Part shown: positions 60,902 through 64,000 of the stretch, piece after piece
How positions within the stretch are numbered: the first letter of the stretch is position 1
Layout of the letters: every line of letters starts with the position of its first letter
Assembly: GCF_026914265.1 (NCBI RefSeq)
Contig: NC_069136.1
Coordinates: 21,110,715-21,174,714 of the forward strand
DNA: 64,000 nt
Source of the DNA: Mya arenaria
Taxonomy: Eukaryota > Mollusca > Bivalvia > Myida > Myidae
Direction of reading: 5' to 3'
Notes under the pieces: model-generated
Databases searched by the model: none
Seen by the model: the letters and a program-made list of their open reading frames with translations, nothing else
What the model was told of the DNA's origin: nothing
Program-made: the position numbers and the translations under genes

Positions 60902-62237
60902 TCACACATGGTCATCGTTAACCTTGTGTCTCACAACAGGGTCATCATTTACCTTGTGTCTTACAACAGGGTCATCGTTTACCATATGTATTACAACATG
61001 GTCATCGTTAACCTTGTGCCTATCAACAGGGTCATCGTTAACCTTGTGCCTCTTAACAGGATCATCGTTTACCTTGTGTCTCACAACAGGGTCATCGTCA
61101 ACCTTGTGCCTCTCAAAATGGTCATCGTTAACCTTGTGCCTCTAAACAGGGTCATCGTTTACCTTGTGTCTCACAACCGGGTTTTTGTTAACCTTGTGTC
61201 TCACAACAGGGTCTTTGATAACCTTGGGTCTCACAACAGGGTCATCGTTAACCTCGTGTCTCTTAACAGGGTCATTGTTTACCTCGTGTCTCACAACAGG
61301 GTCATTGTTAACCTTGTGTCTCTTAACAGGGTCATCGTTTACCTCGTGTCTTACAACAGGGTCATTGTTAACCTTGTGTCTCTTAACAGGGTCATTGTTA
61401 ACCTCGTGTCTCTTAACAGGGTCATTGTTTACCTCGTGTCTCACAACAGGGTCATCGTTAACCTCGTGTCTCTTAACAGGGTCATCGTTTACCTCGTTTC
61501 TCACAACAGGGTCATTGTTAACCTTGTGTCTCACAACAGGGTCTTTGTTAACCTTTTGTTCTCTTAACAGGGTCATTGTTTACCTTGTGTCTCAAAACAG
61601 GGTCATTTTTAATCTTGTGTCTCTTAACAGGGTCATTGTCAACCTTGTGTCTCTCAACAGGGTCTTTGTTAACATTGTGTCTCACAACAGTGTCTTTGTT
61701 AACCTTGTGTCTCTTAACAGGGTCGTTGTTAACCTTGTGTCTCTTAACAGGGTCATTGTTTACCTTGTGCCTTACAACAGTGTCATTGTTTACATTGTGT
61801 CTCTCAACATGGTCATCGTTTGCCTTGTGTCTCTCAACAGTGTCTTTGTTAACCTTGTGTCTCTCAACAGGGTCTTTGTTAACCTTGTGTCTCTTAACAG
61901 GGTCAATGTTTACCTTGTGCCTTACAACAGTGTCATTGATTACATTGTCTCTCTCAACATGGTCATCGTTAACCTTGTGTCTCCTAACATGGTCATCGTT
62001 AGCCTGGTGTCTACAACAGGGTCATCGTTAACCTTGTATCTCTCAACAGGGTCATCGTTAATCTTGTGTCTCTTAACAGGGTCTGTGTTAACCTTGTGCC
62101 TCCTAACAAGATCATCGTTAACCTTGTTTCTTTTAACAGTGTCTTTGTTAACCTTGTGCCTCACAATAGGGTCATCGTTTACCTTGTGTCTCTTAATATG
62201 GTCATCGTTAACCTTGTGTCTCTAAACATGGTCATCG
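60902..62237. repeat. Higher-order repeat within the long array, right copy
   Basis: Second copy of 57375-58500. Its extra seven units lie in the GTCATTGTT-type section around 61320-61530. Identity is high enough that the first 60 codons of the shadow frames are the same in both copies, pointing to a recent event. Confidence 0.75.
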
Positions 62238-64000
62238 TTAATCTTGTGCCGCTTAACAAGGTCATCGTTAACCTTGTGTCTCACAACAGGAACATCGTTT
62301 ACCTTGTGTCTCACAACATGGTCATCGTGAACCTTGTGTCTCACAACAGGATCATCGTTTACCTTGTGTCTCACAACATGGTCATCGTTAACCTTGTGTC
62401 TCACAACATGGTCATCGTTAACCTTGTGTCTCACAACAGGGTCATTGTTTACCTTGTGTCCAACAACAGGGTCATCGTTAACCTTGTGTCCCTTAACATG
62501 GTCATCGTTTACCTTGTGTCTCACAACAGGAACATCGTTAACCTTGTGTCTCACAACATGGTCATCGTTAACCTTGTGTCTCACAACATGGTCATCGTTA
62601 ACCTTGTGTCTCACAACATGGTCATCGTTAACCTTGTGTCCAACAACAGGGTCATCGTTAACCTTGTGTCCCTTAACATGGTCATCGTTTACCTTGTGTC
62701 TCACAACAGGATCATCGTTTACCTTGTGTCTCACAACATGGTCATCATTAACCTTGTGTCTCACAACATGGTCATCGTTAACATTGTGTCTCACAACAGG
62801 GTCATTGTTTACCTTGTGTCCAACAACAGGGTCATCGTTAACCTTGTGTCCCTTAACATGGTCATCGTTAACCTTGTGTCTCACAACAGGAACATCGTTT
62901 ACCTTGTGTCTCACAACAGGAACATCGTTTACCTTGTGTCTCTCAACATGGTCATCGTTTACCTTGTGTCTCACAACAGGAACATCGTTTACCTTGTGTC
63001 TCACAACAAGGTCATCGTTAACCTTGTGTCTCACAACAGGGTCATCGTTAACCTTGTGTCTCACAACAGGAACATCGTTTACCTTGTGTCTCACAACAGG
63101 ATCATCGTTTACCTTGTGTCTCACAACATGGTCATCGTTTACCTTGTGTCTCACAACAGGGTCATCGTTTACCTTGTGTCTCACAACAGGATCATCGTTT
63201 ACCTCGTGTCTCACAACATGGTCATCGTTAACCTTGAGTCTCACAACAAGTTCATCGTTAACCTTGTGTCTCACAACATGGTCATCGTTAACCTCGTGTC
63301 TCACAACATGGTCATCGTTAACCTTGTGTCTCACAACATGGTCATCGTTAACCTTGTGTCTCACAACAAGGTCATCGTTAACCTTGTGTCTCACAACAAG
63401 GTCATCGTTAACCTCGTGTCTCACAACATGGTCATCGTTAACCTTGTGTCTCACAACAGGGTCATCGTTTACCTTGTGTCTCACAACAGGAACATCGTTA
63501 ACCTTGTGTCTCACAACAGGAACATCGTTTACCTTGTGTTTCACAACATGAACATCGTTTACCTCGTGTCTCACAACAAGGTCATCGTTAACCTTGTGTC
63601 TCACAACAGGAACATCGTTAACCTTGTGTCTCACAACAGGAACATCGTTTACCTTGTGTCTCACAACAGGAACATCGTTTACCTTGTGTCTCACAACAGG
63701 AACATCGTTTACCTTGTGTCTCACAACAGGAACATCGTTTACCTTGTGTCTCACAACAGGAACATCGTTTACCTTGTGTCTCACAACAGGAACATCGTTT
63801 ACCTTGTGTCTCTTAACATGGTTATCGTTTACCTTGTGTCTCACAACAGAAACATCGTTTACCTTGTGTCTCACAACATGGTCATCGTTAACCTTGTGTC
63901 TCACAACATGGTCATCGTTTACCTTGTGTCTCACAACAGGAACATCGTTTACCTTGTGTCTCACAACAGGAACATCGTTTACCTTGTGTCTCACAACAGG

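Larger units (their letters stand above)
53288..64000. repeat. 30-bp minisatellite, about 357 units, running off the window
   Basis: Same family as 19446-22423 and placed at the matching point of unit B. The left 3.1 kb follows the variant order of the shorter array. The remaining 7.6 kb is extra and is dominated by units with TGTCTCACAACA. The far right (63480-63820) is almost perfect. Large higher-order copies occur inside it. It is at least 3.6 times longer than the unit-A array and its right end is not in the window. Confidence 0.95.

Noticed and set aside
62222-63994. A 590-codon minus-strand frame (RHKVNDDPVV-type repeats) open to near the window edge
   Set aside because: Same satellite origin. 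Unit uniformity at the right end makes long frames inevitable.

Overview
The window is AT-rich animal DNA with many introns, dense dispersed repeats and no bacterial-type operons. The genes, the intron style and the repeat families look molluscan, most likely a bivalve. That assignment is inference, because no species-diagnostic sequence was recognised. The core is a tandem pair of calcium-activated chloride channel regulator (CLCA) genes, both on the minus strand. Each has 16 exons that join in phase with GT/AG borders. Gene A (2649-16119) predicts 942 aa and gene B (25044-38858) predicts 944 aa. Both carry a signal peptide, a CLCA N-terminal domain, a VWA domain with a complete MIDAS metal site, a beta-rich region, an FnIII domain, one membrane helix and a short cytoplasmic tail. 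Both keep only the first part of the CLCA metalloprotease motif (HEWAQ, with Ser at the third ligand position), so the zinc site looks lost.

Layout: 1-63 is the end of a 30-bp minisatellite. 64-1580 is a block (R1) also found in CLCA intron 1. 1910-2045 is a decayed orphan CLCA exon 1. Gene A follows, then a second degenerate exon 1 relic (18541-18645) and a 30-bp minisatellite of about 99 units (19446-22423). The unit then repeats: R1' (22424-23940), orphan exon 1 (24268-24403), gene B, relic exon 1 (47868-47972), and a much longer 30-bp minisatellite (53288 to the window edge, about 357 units). The segmental duplication is about 22.4 kb in unit A. Unit B was later enlarged by a 4.1-kb hAT transposon (39878-44008), expansion of a 48-bp minisatellite (44009-45178), a region with a LINE reverse-transcriptase fragment (45179-46895), and a 4.5-kb piggyBac-like element (48361-52865). 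The empty piggyBac site is visible in unit A. A 0.46-kb inverted-repeat element holding a tRNA-Cys-like sequence sits only in gene B intron 4.

The locus shows how a CLCA cluster was built and remodelled. First exons were copied repeatedly, the minisatellite lies where the bodies of the extra genes would be expected, and the two surviving paralogues differ mostly around the VWA metal-site loops while exons 2, 4 and 13 encode identical protein. The very long open frames in the minisatellites come from a 30-bp unit that is stop-free in four of six frames, and are not called as genes.
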